Below are positions 13,012-20,745 of a stretch of DNA of 24,754 bases, piece by piece. Position 1 is the first letter of the stretch. Each line of letters begins with the position of its first letter. The stretch is from JBDKGD01 sp964645125 (GTDB taxonomy: Bacteria > Patescibacteriota > Minisyncoccia > UBA6257 > 2-01-FULL-56-20), in the NCBI GenBank assembly GCA_964645125.1, contig CAZXZC010000011.1, positions 1-24,754 on the forward strand, read 5' to 3'. The notes under the pieces were generated by a model. That model was not told where the DNA came from and made no database searches. It saw only the letters and a list, made by a program, of their open reading frames with translations. The position numbers and the translations under genes were made by a program.

Positions 13012-15408
13012 ATGTCCGAAACCTTTGTGTATGGTTTGATTTTTTTATGCGTGAGTATTGGTATTGCTATGGGGGTGTATTTTTTGTTTTCGTATCTTCG
13101 CAAGCAAGCAATTCGACGGGGTTTGTCATTTGTACTTCTTTTGATTCGCATTCAAAAAGATCCACCCCCAAATCCTGGTGCGCCTACAAAAGATTTTCGA
13201 TTGGATATTGCTAAAACAGAACAGCTTTTAGGTACCTTTGCTTCTTTTAAAAAACCTATTTGTTTGGAATTGGCAGTTTCACATGTAGGTGAGGAGATTT
13301 TATTTTATGTGGCTGTTCCCCGGCAGTACAAAGAAACAGCCATCAAACAAATTCAGGCTATTTGGAATTCAGCGAGTGTCGCTGTGGTGACTGATGATTA
13401 CAATGTGTTTAATCCCAATGGCGCGGTGGCGGCCGGTTACTTGATGCAAAAAGAGCACTATGCGTTGCCGATTCGTACCTATTCTGAAATCGGGGTTGAT
13501 TCTTTTTCTTCTATTGTGGGTGCATTTTCGCGTATTCATGAGGTAGGTGAAGGGGCGGCGCTACAGATTATGATGCATCCTGCTGATAAACACCCAAAGA
13601 AAAAGGCTTTGCGATATATTATTGAATTGAAAAAAGGCAAAGAGGCAAGGCATGTGTTGGGATTTGAGACAAAAATAACATGGAAATTATTGAAGGATTT
13701 ATTTATCCCTCAAACTCAACAACAAAAGGAGCAGCAACTTCAAGAAAAATCGATTGTTGATGAGGATGCGATAAAGGCCCTGGAGGCAAAAATTAGCAAG
13801 CCCGTGTTTGCCACGAATGTACGCATTGTTGCGTCCGCGCCTTCACCATTTCAGGCAAATGATTTACTTGATGGGATTGTAGCTGGGTTTGAGCAGTTTT
13901 CTTCACCACGTCGCAACAATTTTAAATTGGTGAAACCGCGGAATATGAAGAAGTTTTTGTATGATTTTTCATTCCGCATTTTTGAAGGTTTTCAGGCCAT
14001 GAATTTGAATACTGAGGAAATTGCGAGTTTTTTCCATTTGCCTACTGCAACTATTGAAACTCCAAAAATCAAATGGTTGAAATCCAAAGAGGCAGCTCCG
14101 CCAGCAAATCTTCCTGTGACCGGAACTCGACTTGGCGTCTCGGTATTTCGAGGAGAGAAAAAACCGGTGTTTATTTCTGAATCAGATCGACAGCGTCACC
14201 TGTATGTGGTTGGGCAAACTGGAACCGGTAAATCTACATTTTTGGGCGATATGATTTTGGAAGATATTGTTCATGGCAATGGCGTGGCTATTATTGACCC
14301 TCATGGAGATTTAGTAGAAAACGCGCTTGGGTTTATTCCGGAGTCGCGACTTGATGATGTTATTTATTTTAATCCGGGTGATTTGTGGCGGCCGGTGGGC
14401 CTCAACATGTTGGAATACAATTTTGAAAAACCAGAAGAGAAAACATTTATCGTCAATGAAATGATGAGTATTTTTTCGAAATTGTTTCCACCAGAAACAT
14501 TGGGTCCGATGTTTGAACAGTATATGCGAAACGCCTTGCTTCTTCTTATGGAAGATATGCCCAATGAACCCGCGACCCTCATGGAGGTGCCCCGGGTGTT
14601 TACGGATAGCGCGTATCGTGCGGCAAAGTTGGAACGGATATTTAACCCTGTTGTCATTGATTTTTGGTCGAAAGAGGCGACGAAGGTGGGCGGCGAGGCA
14701 TCGCTTGCGAATATGACGCCGTATATCACTTCTAAATTTAACAATTTTACAGCCAATGATTATATGCGACCAATAATTGGTCAATATAAATCGGCCTTTA
14801 ATTTTCGGCAGGTGATGGATGAAGGGAAGATATTGCTGGTCAATTTGGCAAAGGGAAAAATTGGTGACATTAATGCAAATTTGTTGGGCATGATATTTAC
14901 AGGAAAGCTTCTTATGTCGGCCCTCTCTCGAGTTGATACAGTGCAGGATTCACGTCGGCCATTTCATTTGTATATTGATGAATTTCAGAATTTTACCACT
15001 GATTCTATTTCGGTGATTTTATCGGAAGCTCGTAAATATAAATTAACGCTTAATATCGCGCATCAGTTTATTGCGCAGCTGACGGAAAAAGTACGGGATT
15101 CGGTGTTTGGGAACGTAGGGAGTCAGGTGGTGTTTCGGGTGGGGCCTCAGGATGCAGAATTTTTAGTAAAACAGTTTGACCCTGTGTTTAACCAGCAAGA
15201 TTTAATGAATATCGATAATCGTAATGCATATGCAAAATTATTGATTAATGGCGAGACCGCAAAGCCATTTAATTTATTGGTTGAGGGGCGCTCGGTTTCA
15301 GGGGGTAATCGTGATTTGGCCGAAAAAATAAAAGAGTATTCCCGTATGAAGTATGGAGCCGACAGACAGGTGGTTGAGGCTGATGTATTTAAGCGGTTGA
15401 GGAATTAG
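13012..15408 (+). CDS. VirD4/TraD-like type IV secretion DNA-binding ATPase, 798 aa
   Basis: A single N-terminal membrane helix (about 7-28) and a Pro-rich linker are followed by a central region of about 300 aa without known motifs (a coiled, Gln-rich stretch at 233-247). The FtsK/HerA-type motor domain comes next. Walker A is GQTGTGKST (401-409), IIDPHGD at 427-433, Walker B LYIDEFQNF (653-661), then SEARKYKL and AHQFIAQL as in conjugative coupling proteins. Such ATPases pump DNA or protein through a membrane channel. No other type IV secretion, pilus or relaxase gene is in the window; only the 140-aa gene precedes it. Single copies like this are, as far as I recall, frequent in Patescibacteria. 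A DNA-transfer or DNA-uptake role is inference; the ATPase family call is firm. Confidence 0.88.
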   Translation: MSETFVYGLIFLCVSIGIAMGVYFLFSYLRKQAIRRGLSFVLLLIRIQKDPPPNPGAPTKDFRLDIAKTEQLLGTFASFKKPICLELAVSHVGEEILFYVAVPRQYKETAIKQIQAIWNSASVAVVTDDYNVFNPNGAVAAGYLMQKEHYALPIRTYSEIGVDSFSSIVGAFSRIHEVGEGAALQIMMHPADKHPKKKALRYIIELKKGKEARHVLGFETKITWKLLKDLFIPQTQQQKEQQLQEKSIVDEDAIKALEAKISKPVFATNVRIVASAPSPFQANDLLDGIVAGFEQFSSPRRNNFKLVKPRNMKKFLYDFSFRIFEGFQAMNLNTEEIASFFHLPTATIETPKIKWLKSKEAAPPANLPVTGTRLGVSVFRGEKKPVFISESDRQRHLYVVGQTGTGKSTFLGDMILEDIVHGNGVAIIDPHGDLVENALGFIPESRLDDVIYFNPGDLWRPVGLNMLEYNFEKPEEKTFIVNEMMSIFSKLFPPETLGPMFEQYMRNALLLLMEDMPNEPATLMEVPRVFTDSAYRAAKLERIFNPVVIDFWSKEATKVGGEASLANMTPYITSKFNNFTANDYMRPIIGQYKSAFNFRQVMDEGKILLVNLAKGKIGDINANLLGMIFTGKLLMSALSRVDTVQDSRRPFHLYIDEFQNFTTDSISVILSEARKYKLTLNIAHQFIAQLTEKVRDSVFGNVGSQVVFRVGPQDAEFLVKQFDPVFNQQDLMNIDNRNAYAKLLINGETAKPFNLLVEGRSVSGGNRDLAEKIKEYSRMKYGADRQVVEADVFKRLRN

Positions 15409-15414
15409 TGTATT

Positions 15415-15489
15415 GAATAAAGAATAATGAATTAAGAATTAAGGCTTTTGTGGGCACCTGCAGAAACCTTTATTCGTACTTCTTAATTC
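15415..15489. repeat. Intergenic inverted-repeat motifs (GAATTAAGAA type)
   Basis: GAATTAAGAA (15429-15438) recurs inverted at 15480-15489, and GAATAAAG (15415-15422) inverted at 15468-15475. The order of the two words is not mirrored, so it is not one simple hairpin. It may double as a weak terminator region for the ATPase gene. Confidence 0.45.
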
Positions 15490-15502
15490 TATATTCTTGA
15501 TT

Positions 15503-15508
15503 TATACT
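15503..15508 (+). promoter_or_regulatory. -10 box of pgk
   Basis: TATACT ends 10 nt before ATG 15519. The AGGGG that follows (15509-15513) could also act as a weak Shine-Dalgarno, so start mode is ambiguous. Confidence 0.5.
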
Positions 15509-15518
15509 AGGGGTATCT

Positions 15519-16576
15519 ATGATTTCCTATTTGAGCAAGGTTCCTGCTTCGCGTTTGACTGGGCGTGCGGTAGTGCGAGTTGATTTTAATACCAAGGATG
15601 CTTGGCGTATGGAGGCTGTACTGCCCACCCTTGCTCATCTGAAGCAGTACGCCGAAAAGACTATTCTTTTGAGTCACTATGGTCGGCCTGATGGACAGGT
15701 TTCTTCATTGTCGCTTCGTCGACAGAGTGCGCTTTTAACTCGAAAAACTGGCCGGTCGGTGGTGTTTGTGCCGTACCGAAAGGATATTGGTGAGTCCGTT
15801 GCGCTCGCATCAAAGGCGCGAAAAAAAAGCTTGGTGCTTCTTGAAAATATTCGCTTTTGGTCACAAGAAGAGGCTAACGTCGCTTCTTTTGCAAAGCAGT
15901 TGGCGACGCTTGGTGATTATTTTGTAAATGATGCATTTGCGGTGAGTCATCGCGCATGTGCTTCGGTGGTTGGTATTACCGCCCATCTTCCCTCATATGC
16001 GGGGTTATTGCTTGAAAAGGAATTAATTCATTTGCGTGCTGTTGTGGAGGATCCTGCTCATCCGTTTGTGGTTATTATTGGTGGAGCTAAAGCTGCTGAT
16101 AAGCTGCCCGTTATGAAAAAGCTTAAAAACGTTGCTGATTCGTTTTTGCTTGCTGGAGCTGCAGCAAATACTATTTTGTTTTTGCAGGGAGATGCGGTCA
16201 AAAAATCTTTGCGAGACACCGATGAGGCAAGTTTAAAGCAGATAGGTAGTTTGTTGCGATATAAAAATGTGGTAATGCCGGTTGATTACCGGTGGGGAGG
16301 GGATGCAATTTATGATGTGGGGCCTAAAACGGCAGATATGTTTGCTGCACGTGTTGCTGCGGCAAAAACTATTTTGTGGAGTGGGCCGTTGGGACTTACC
16401 GAAAAGCCTGAATTTGCCGAAAGTTCTCTGGTTGTTGCCCGAGCGATTGTTAAAAATACACAAGCCATTTCTATTACGGGCGGCGGTGAAACGGTGCAAT
16501 TTCTAAAGCAGTATAAGCTTGATAAACATTTTTCTTTTATTTCAACGGGAGGAAGCGCCATGCTCGAGTTTTTGAG
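15519..16576 (+). CDS. pgk: Phosphoglycerate kinase, 3' end lost in the assembly gap
   Basis: Makes ATP from 1,3-bisphosphoglycerate in glycolysis. Recognisable blocks in order: VRVDFN (19-24), LSHYGRP (51-57), LLENIRFWSQEE (107-118), VNDAFAVSHRACASVVG (136-152), IIGGAKAADKLPV (187-199), DVGPKT (266-271), LWSGPLGLTE (286-295), TGGGETV (320-326) and STGGSAMLEFL (342-352). 352 residues are visible; the family normally ends a short way beyond this, so little is missing. The enzyme is divergent. The loop between DFN and the catalytic Arg (Arg30 here) is about seven residues shorter than usual, HRAHAS has become HRACAS, and GGGDT is GGGET. The reading frame runs into the N run at 16577; any coding beyond it in this frame is an artefact. 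Confidence 0.95.
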
Positions 16577-16676
16577 NNNNNNNNNNNNNNNNNNNNNNNN
16601 NNNNNNNNNNNNNNNNNNNNNNNNNNNNNNNNNNNNNNNNNNNNNNNNNNNNNNNNNNNNNNNNNNNNNNNNNNNN
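16577..16676. other. Assembly gap (100 N)
   Basis: Exactly 100 N, the usual filler for a scaffold gap of unknown size. It separates the end of pgk from the start of the DHH gene, so both a stop and a start codon are missing from view. Real length may be shorter or much longer. Confidence 0.97.
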
Positions 16677-17667
16677 ATACGACTTATATTTTCATAATGA
16701 TTTTGATGGCAGGGCATCTGCCGCGGTATTTTTGGATTTCTTTCGTCAACAAGGTGGGAGTGATCGAATAGCAAATTATATTCCGGTTTCGTATCCTGTT
16801 CCGAAATCCTGGAAGCGGTTAGATTTTTTCAAAAAACCCAATGTGCTTGGTGGAAAAGGTAATCCCGCCATTATTGTTGATTTTCGCTATCATCCTTCGG
16901 CTGCATTTTGGATTGACCATCATGCAACGACATTTGCGTATCCTGCGTGGGAACAGAATTTTAAGGGCACTTCTTACCACAACTGGGATGTTTCGTATGC
17001 TTCGTGTTGTCGTCAGGTGGTTGATGTGTTGGCGCAACAGTTTCATTACAAACCCTCCGCGCATATTCGCGAGCTTGCGAAATGGCTTGATGTGGTCGAT
17101 GGGGCTAAGTATAAAACTTCCGCCCAAGCGGTGTTTCAAAAAGAACCGGCGTTGCGAATTAGCCAGTATATTAATGAGTATTCAAAAAAAGGTCAGTCTT
17201 TGACGTGGCTTATTCGGGCGTTGAGTGAGCTTTCGTTGCGGGAGATTGCTGCTTCACCGCGCGTACAAGTCTCCTCGCGGCGGTTTGATGCACATGTGGG
17301 TGAGGCAGTTTTGGTGTATAAGCGGCTTGGTGAGTTGCGTGGCCCGGCAGTATTTACCGACCTTGTCCAAGCCCCTAAAAATATTCAGGAGGTTCGGTAT
17401 GCCCCGTATTACTTATTTCCGAACTGTTTGTTTGCGGTTACACTCCGGCGTCGAAGTGATGGAATGTACCATATATCGGCAGGGGTTAATCCGTGGAAGC
17501 GTGCCGCTATTTCTGGTTTGAAGCACCCGCCTCATTTTGGAGAGATTATGAAACAGTTTGGTGGCGGCGGACATTCGCAGGTGGGAGGGGTGGAGTTGAA
17601 ATCTTATCGAAAGGCGTTGGACATTTGTTCGTCTCTTTCGAAAATTTTCGCGGCTTCGAATTATTGA
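16677..17667 (+). CDS. DHH/DHHA1 phosphoesterase (NrnA/RecJ superfamily), 5' end in the gap
   Basis: The frame is open from the gap; the first visible residues are YDLYFHNDFDGRASAAVF. This is the DHH-family motif I (HNDFDG), so only a few N-terminal residues are missing and a TTG at 16732 is not the start. Further motifs: VDFRYHPSAAFWIDHHATT with the diagnostic DHH, a central helical part with LAKWLDVVDGAKY, and the C-terminal DHHA1 nucleic-acid-binding motif GGGGHSQVGG near residue 295. These enzymes use two metal ions to degrade nano-RNA, pAp or cyclic dinucleotides, or single-stranded DNA. The size (about 330 aa) fits an NrnA-like enzyme better than RecJ. Substrate cannot be fixed from sequence. 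It follows pgk on the same strand. Confidence 0.9.
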
Positions 17668-17692
17668 TTTTTTTGTTTTTTTGTTATTATAT
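17664..17692 (+). promoter_or_regulatory. Putative promoter of the 17720-18052 gene
   Basis: TTGATT (17664-17669), 17-nt spacer, TTATAT (17687-17692). The -35 overlaps the stop codon of the DHH gene. A leader of about 20 nt would carry the Shine-Dalgarno sequence. Confidence 0.45.
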
Positions 17693-17706
17693 CCGGAGAT
17701 TTCTTT

Positions 17707-17715
17707 AGGAGGAGG
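17707..17715 (+). promoter_or_regulatory. Strong Shine-Dalgarno sequence
   Basis: AGGAGGAGG before ATG 17720 (the AGGAGG core ends 7 nt upstream). It is by far the strongest ribosome binding site in the window. Confidence 0.8.
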
Positions 17716-17719
17716 TTTT

Positions 17720-18052
17720 ATGCGTGCTTCAAATGCGCTACCGTTTTTCCTTGGCTTGCCTAAGGGCCTTGATTATTCTTGTGAGCTTGTGTGGGATCCT
17801 GTTATTGATGAGGTGTTATATCCATCCCTTATTGAATCTTCAAAGCTTCATCGTGAGCGTTCTCGGAGGCAATGTGAGTTCATGCGGGTTTTTATAGAGC
17901 GTGAGTATGTTTGCGGGCATCCATACGCGGTGGTGTGTAGGATGTTGTATCAACGTGCTCAAGATTTTGGTTTGCGTGTTCGTTTTAGGAGTTTTTGTGC
18001 CGAAATTGTGAAGTACCGCCGTAGACTCAAATCATCCGGTTTGCCTGTTTGA
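17720..18052 (+). CDS. Orphan small basic protein, 110 aa
   Basis: The family is not recognised. The start is fixed by a perfect AGGAGG site, and a hairpin terminator with seven T follows at 18065-18093, so this is a self-contained gene. From about residue 40 the protein is predicted helical and strongly basic (HRERSRRQCEFMRVFIERE, then YAVVCRMLYQRAQDFGLRVRFRSF and a C-terminal KYRRRLKSS). That would suit a nucleic-acid-binding helical domain, but no helix-turn-helix signature is clear enough to name. Several Cys residues are scattered without metal-site spacing. It shares the layout of the orphan genes at 445 and 2973. DNA or RNA binding is inference from charge only. Confidence 0.75.
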   Translation: MRASNALPFFLGLPKGLDYSCELVWDPVIDEVLYPSLIESSKLHRERSRRQCEFMRVFIEREYVCGHPYAVVCRMLYQRAQDFGLRVRFRSFCAEIVKYRRRLKSSGLPV

Positions 18053-18064
18053 TCCTTTTTCTCC

Positions 18065-18093
18065 GAACCACCGTTTGTGTGGTTCATTTTTTT
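18065..18093 (+). terminator. Rho-independent terminator after the 17720-18052 gene
   Basis: GAACCAC (18065-18071) pairs with GTGGTTC (18079-18085), loop CGTTTGT, then A and seven T (18087-18093). Confidence 0.85.
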
Positions 18094-18104
18094 CTCTATT
18101 TTTA

Positions 18105-18110
18105 TACAAT
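18105..18110 (+). promoter_or_regulatory. -10 box of the RNase H gene
   Basis: TACAAT ends 7 nt before ATG 18118, directly after the preceding terminator. There is no Shine-Dalgarno sequence, so a leaderless mRNA is predicted. Confidence 0.65.
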
Positions 18111-18117
18111 ACTATCT

Positions 18118-18525
18118 ATGAAAGAAATTATATATGCGGATGGGGGATCGCGGGGAAACCCAGGACCTGCTGCTTCTGGTTTTGTGGTGCAGGGTAAAAG
18201 TTACGGTGAATTTTTGGGTACGAAAACGAATAATTTTGCTGAATATACAGCGATTATTTTGGGATTGAAAAAATTAAAATCGATTTTAGGCACCACTCGG
18301 GCAAAGCAGGCGCATGTAGAAGTCCGGGCCGATAGTCAGCTGGCGGTGCGTCAGCTCATGCGTCAGTATAAGGTGGAGCATCCGGATATTGTGCCTTTGT
18401 TTGTACAAGTCCTTAATGCGATGATGGATTTTGCATCTGTTACATTTACGCATATTCCGCGAGAACAAAATAAGCAGGCTGACGCTGCGGTGAATGAGGT
18501 TCTTGATAAAAAGGCAAGCCAATAG
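18118..18525 (+). CDS. rnhA: Ribonuclease HI-like protein
   Basis: Degrades RNA in RNA-DNA hybrids (primers, R-loops). At 135 aa it is a compact RNase H fold with all four acidic active-site residues visible: Asp8 in YADGGSRGNPG, Glu42 in FAEYTA, Asp72 in RADSQLAV and Asp122 in NKQADAAVNE. The motif order and the GGSRGNPGPA start match the bacterial/archaeal RNase HI subtype (RVT_3-like), without a hybrid-binding N-terminal domain. ATG 18118 follows a TACAAT box by 7 nt; the frame from 18049 would start before the previous terminator. A palindromic element follows. Confidence 0.93.
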   Translation: MKEIIYADGGSRGNPGPAASGFVVQGKSYGEFLGTKTNNFAEYTAIILGLKKLKSILGTTRAKQAHVEVRADSQLAVRQLMRQYKVEHPDIVPLFVQVLNAMMDFASVTFTHIPREQNKQADAAVNEVLDKKASQ

Positions 18526-18560
18526 GTTTTAGGGTATGGCCAATAGGGCATAGGGTTCAG

Positions 18561-18586
18561 AAAAAAAATACTAGTATTCTTTTTTT
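18561..18586 (+). terminator. Probable terminator after the RNase H gene
   Basis: A run of eight A, the palindrome AATACTAGTATT and T runs to 18586 form a long AT-rich hairpin ending in seven T. A second hairpin at 18594-18616 may back it up. Confidence 0.5.
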
Positions 18587-18641
18587 GTATGTCATTACCC
18601 AACTTGATTGGGTAATCAAGGTTTTCTTATTTGTTGAAATA

Positions 18642-18690
18642 CATGGATCCCTGCCTGACGGCAGGCAGACTCGTCCACGCAAGGATGACA
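18642..18690. repeat. Palindromic repeat of the GGATCC...GGATGACA type
   Basis: CATGGATCCCTGCCTGACGG begins a segment with a CTGCCTG/CAGGCAG hairpin and ends in AAGGATGACA. From memory, similar ATGGATcCC...GGATGACA palindromes are dispersed in many bacterial genomes, including CPR and Rickettsia. Only one copy lies in this window. Confidence 0.45.
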
Positions 18691-18729
18691 AACATTATTT
18701 CACCATACCCTATTGGCCATACCCTATGT

Positions 18730-20664
18730 TTATAACTTGTACACAAATAAGCTGGTGCCAATGCGATAGTCGGGGGTTGGAATGCCGCCAAAACCTGGTT
18801 CTTTTGCGCGACTGGCAGTAAGCCATCGGTATTCATCTTTCGGGTTTCTTTGAAAGTCCGCGCTTGTTGGCTGGATGGCTGATTGAATGGTATTGGCTGA
18901 TATCACAAGATATTGAATACCGCGAAGGGCGGGGTTGCCTTTGTCGGATGACCAATACACGGCTTTATCTCCAAAATAATATTGTGCGTTTCCGGCTCCG
19001 AAGTAGTCGATTGCAAACTTTTCTATCTCTGGGTGGTTGCGCAAAAATTCTTGCATGCGTAGCATGTCCTGACCCCAATCGTAGTTGGAATCTGTCACGG
19101 AGCGGTAGCCTGCCTGCGTGCCCCCGCCTAATTGATTAAAGTACGATAGGAAGTATGGACTTGCCTGCATGGTTTCAAACAGCGCCCATACGCATAATAC
19201 TGTAAGTAGAAGTGCTTTTATATAACTTCCCACAAGCGTTGTAAGTACTATTTTTATACTATCAAGCATGGTCGATCCGCGGTTAATTTGTTTTGGAGTT
19301 ACCCATGTTCTCCATGTTCCTATCGCCAGGAGATAGAAAAATGGGGTGGTGGGGATGATGTGGCGGAATCCGATGTTTAAGGGGCTTTTCATGCTATATG
19401 CCCAGTAGATTGTGATAAAGAGTATGCTAATTGTGTATTCGGGGCAGCGCGCCGCGTAGGTGAGTATTCTTTCAAATGCGTTTTTTATTCCCTCTTGTCT
19501 GGTTGTTGTTATTTTTTTATATATCGCAATCATGAGTGCTATTGCAATGATTGCGAGGGTTGGCAGTGTTTCTTTCAGGGCATATACGGTTGGGAAATAT
19601 GTTCGCGAACCACTTGCAGATACAATCCCTTCAAAGTAGTTCGTATTTCCGCCTGCTGCGCGTTGCGTTACCATAAGCACGCCAAGCATGTATTGGGCGA
19701 GTGGGCGAGTGAGTGGGTGTTTCGTTGCCCAGATGGTTGCGTCTGCAAGGCAGCGGTTTGCCTTACACATTTGTCCCTGTGGGGTTGGGCCATCCCCAAA
19801 TGACGCAAGAATTGTTTGTGTATCACTCAATTGTTTTTCTTGTGGATAGTGGAGTGTAAAGAGTGCATACAGAGGGAATATTACGAGTGCAACGCCAATA
19901 ACTCCGATTGCCGTGGTGCGTACTATCAGTAGCAGTGCTGAGCCCACTTTGTCTTGTATGAGTGGAAATTTTTGTTGATATAGTTGCGCAATCCACCATG
20001 CAGCGGCCATGACACCAAATGTTGGTATTAAAAGGACCGCTGAAAATTTACATACTTGCGCAATCCCAAATGCAATACCTGCGATGCAGAGCCGAGTGGC
20101 GCTTGGGTTTTTTAAGAAAGCGCTATATGCCCATAGGGCTAGTATGCTGCCAAAGGTAGCAGCAATGTCGGTGGTTACGTAGTGTCCGTGGGCGAGAATG
20201 TTGGGCGAGAATGCGAAAAGAAATGTTGGGATCAGCGCCCAATAATGCCCCAGGGATTTTTTTGCAAAGTAATAGAGCGCGATGATTGTTGCGAGTGTGA
20301 GGAGTATGGGGGCTATGCGACTTGCTCTGATGATGCTGTTTGCGTTATTTCCTTCTTCATATAAAAACTGGGTACCTGCTGTCCATTGACCATTTATGTC
20401 GGTTGTCCAACTTTGTTTATCGGTTGGAAAGTTTAGGTGCATGGGCAACAATGGTAGTCCGGCAAGCGCTTTTAAAAGCGGTGGATGTTCTGGGTTGAGT
20501 CGGTAGTCGAGGTAACGGACATAGCTGTAGCCGGCTGGTATGTGCGCTAATTCATCGGTAATTGCTGAATCGGTTCGCGCGGCATGCGCCATGAATGAGG
20601 CCGCAATGGTGATGATGAGTAAAAGATAGAACCAGGCAGGGAATACGAACAATTTTTTTATCAT
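18730..20664 (-). CDS. PMT/ArnT-like (GT39-type) membrane glycosyltransferase, 644 aa
   Basis: Large polytopic GT-C glycosyltransferase. After a first helix (about 9-27) the external loop reads DSAITDELAHIPAGYSY, with the catalytic-type Asp37-Glu38, followed by DYRLNPEHPPLLKALAG, a hallmark of the PMT family. About ten more hydrophobic segments follow, then a C-terminal soluble part with TDSNYDWGQDML and a YFGAGNAQYYFG stretch. It probably moves a sugar from a lipid carrier to a protein or glycan outside the cell; the acceptor is unknown. It is divergent from the DUF4012 gene with only 81 nt between the two starts, so the pair may be co-regulated. Its TAGGAT box ends 9 nt before the ATG. The palindromic element lies downstream. 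Confidence 0.87.
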   Translation of the reverse strand: MIKKLFVFPAWFYLLLIITIAASFMAHAARTDSAITDELAHIPAGYSYVRYLDYRLNPEHPPLLKALAGLPLLPMHLNFPTDKQSWTTDINGQWTAGTQFLYEEGNNANSIIRASRIAPILLTLATIIALYYFAKKSLGHYWALIPTFLFAFSPNILAHGHYVTTDIAATFGSILALWAYSAFLKNPSATRLCIAGIAFGIAQVCKFSAVLLIPTFGVMAAAWWIAQLYQQKFPLIQDKVGSALLLIVRTTAIGVIGVALVIFPLYALFTLHYPQEKQLSDTQTILASFGDGPTPQGQMCKANRCLADATIWATKHPLTRPLAQYMLGVLMVTQRAAGGNTNYFEGIVSASGSRTYFPTVYALKETLPTLAIIAIALMIAIYKKITTTRQEGIKNAFERILTYAARCPEYTISILFITIYWAYSMKSPLNIGFRHIIPTTPFFYLLAIGTWRTWVTPKQINRGSTMLDSIKIVLTTLVGSYIKALLLTVLCVWALFETMQASPYFLSYFNQLGGGTQAGYRSVTDSNYDWGQDMLRMQEFLRNHPEIEKFAIDYFGAGNAQYYFGDKAVYWSSDKGNPALRGIQYLVISANTIQSAIQPTSADFQRNPKDEYRWLTASRAKEPGFGGIPTPDYRIGTSLFVYKL

Positions 20665-20673
20665 GATATATGT

Positions 20674-20679
20674 ATCCTA
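20674..20679 (-). promoter_or_regulatory. -10 box of the 18730-20664 gene
   Basis: On the minus strand TAGGAT ends 9 nt before the ATG (20664). No Shine-Dalgarno sequence. Confidence 0.5.
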
Positions 20680-20708
20680 GCAGATTTGATTTGTTTTTGG
20701 ACTTTATT

Positions 20709-20738
20709 TTGGTACTTTTGTTTATTCTTCTTTATACT
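20709..20738 (+). promoter_or_regulatory. Promoter of the DUF4012 gene
   Basis: TTGGTA (20709-20714), 18-nt spacer, TATACT (20733-20738), which ends 7 nt before ATG 20746. No Shine-Dalgarno sequence; leaderless start predicted. Confidence 0.6.
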
Positions 20739-20745
20739 TTTATGT

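Larger units (their letters stand above)
18530..18726. repeat. 197-bp palindrome-rich element with 19-bp inverted ends
   Basis: TAGGGTATGGCCAATAGGG (18530-18548) is repeated exactly in inverted orientation at 18708-18726. Inside are AATACTAGTATT with flanking A/T runs (18567-18578), a perfect 9-bp hairpin ATTACCCAA/TTGGGTAAT (18594-18616), and a CTGCCTG/CAGGCAG hairpin (18651-18668). No gene fits in the 204-base space. The layout resembles a MITE or nested REP-like repeat. No clear target-site duplication is visible. Confidence 0.7.

Noticed and set aside
16577..16697. Apparent continuation of pgk through the N run to 16697
   Set aside because: Ns cannot be translated, and the sequence after the gap encodes a DHH-family protein in its own frame.
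16732..16734. TTG start for the DHH phosphoesterase
   Set aside because: The frame is open back to the gap and the upstream residues contain the essential HNDFDG motif.
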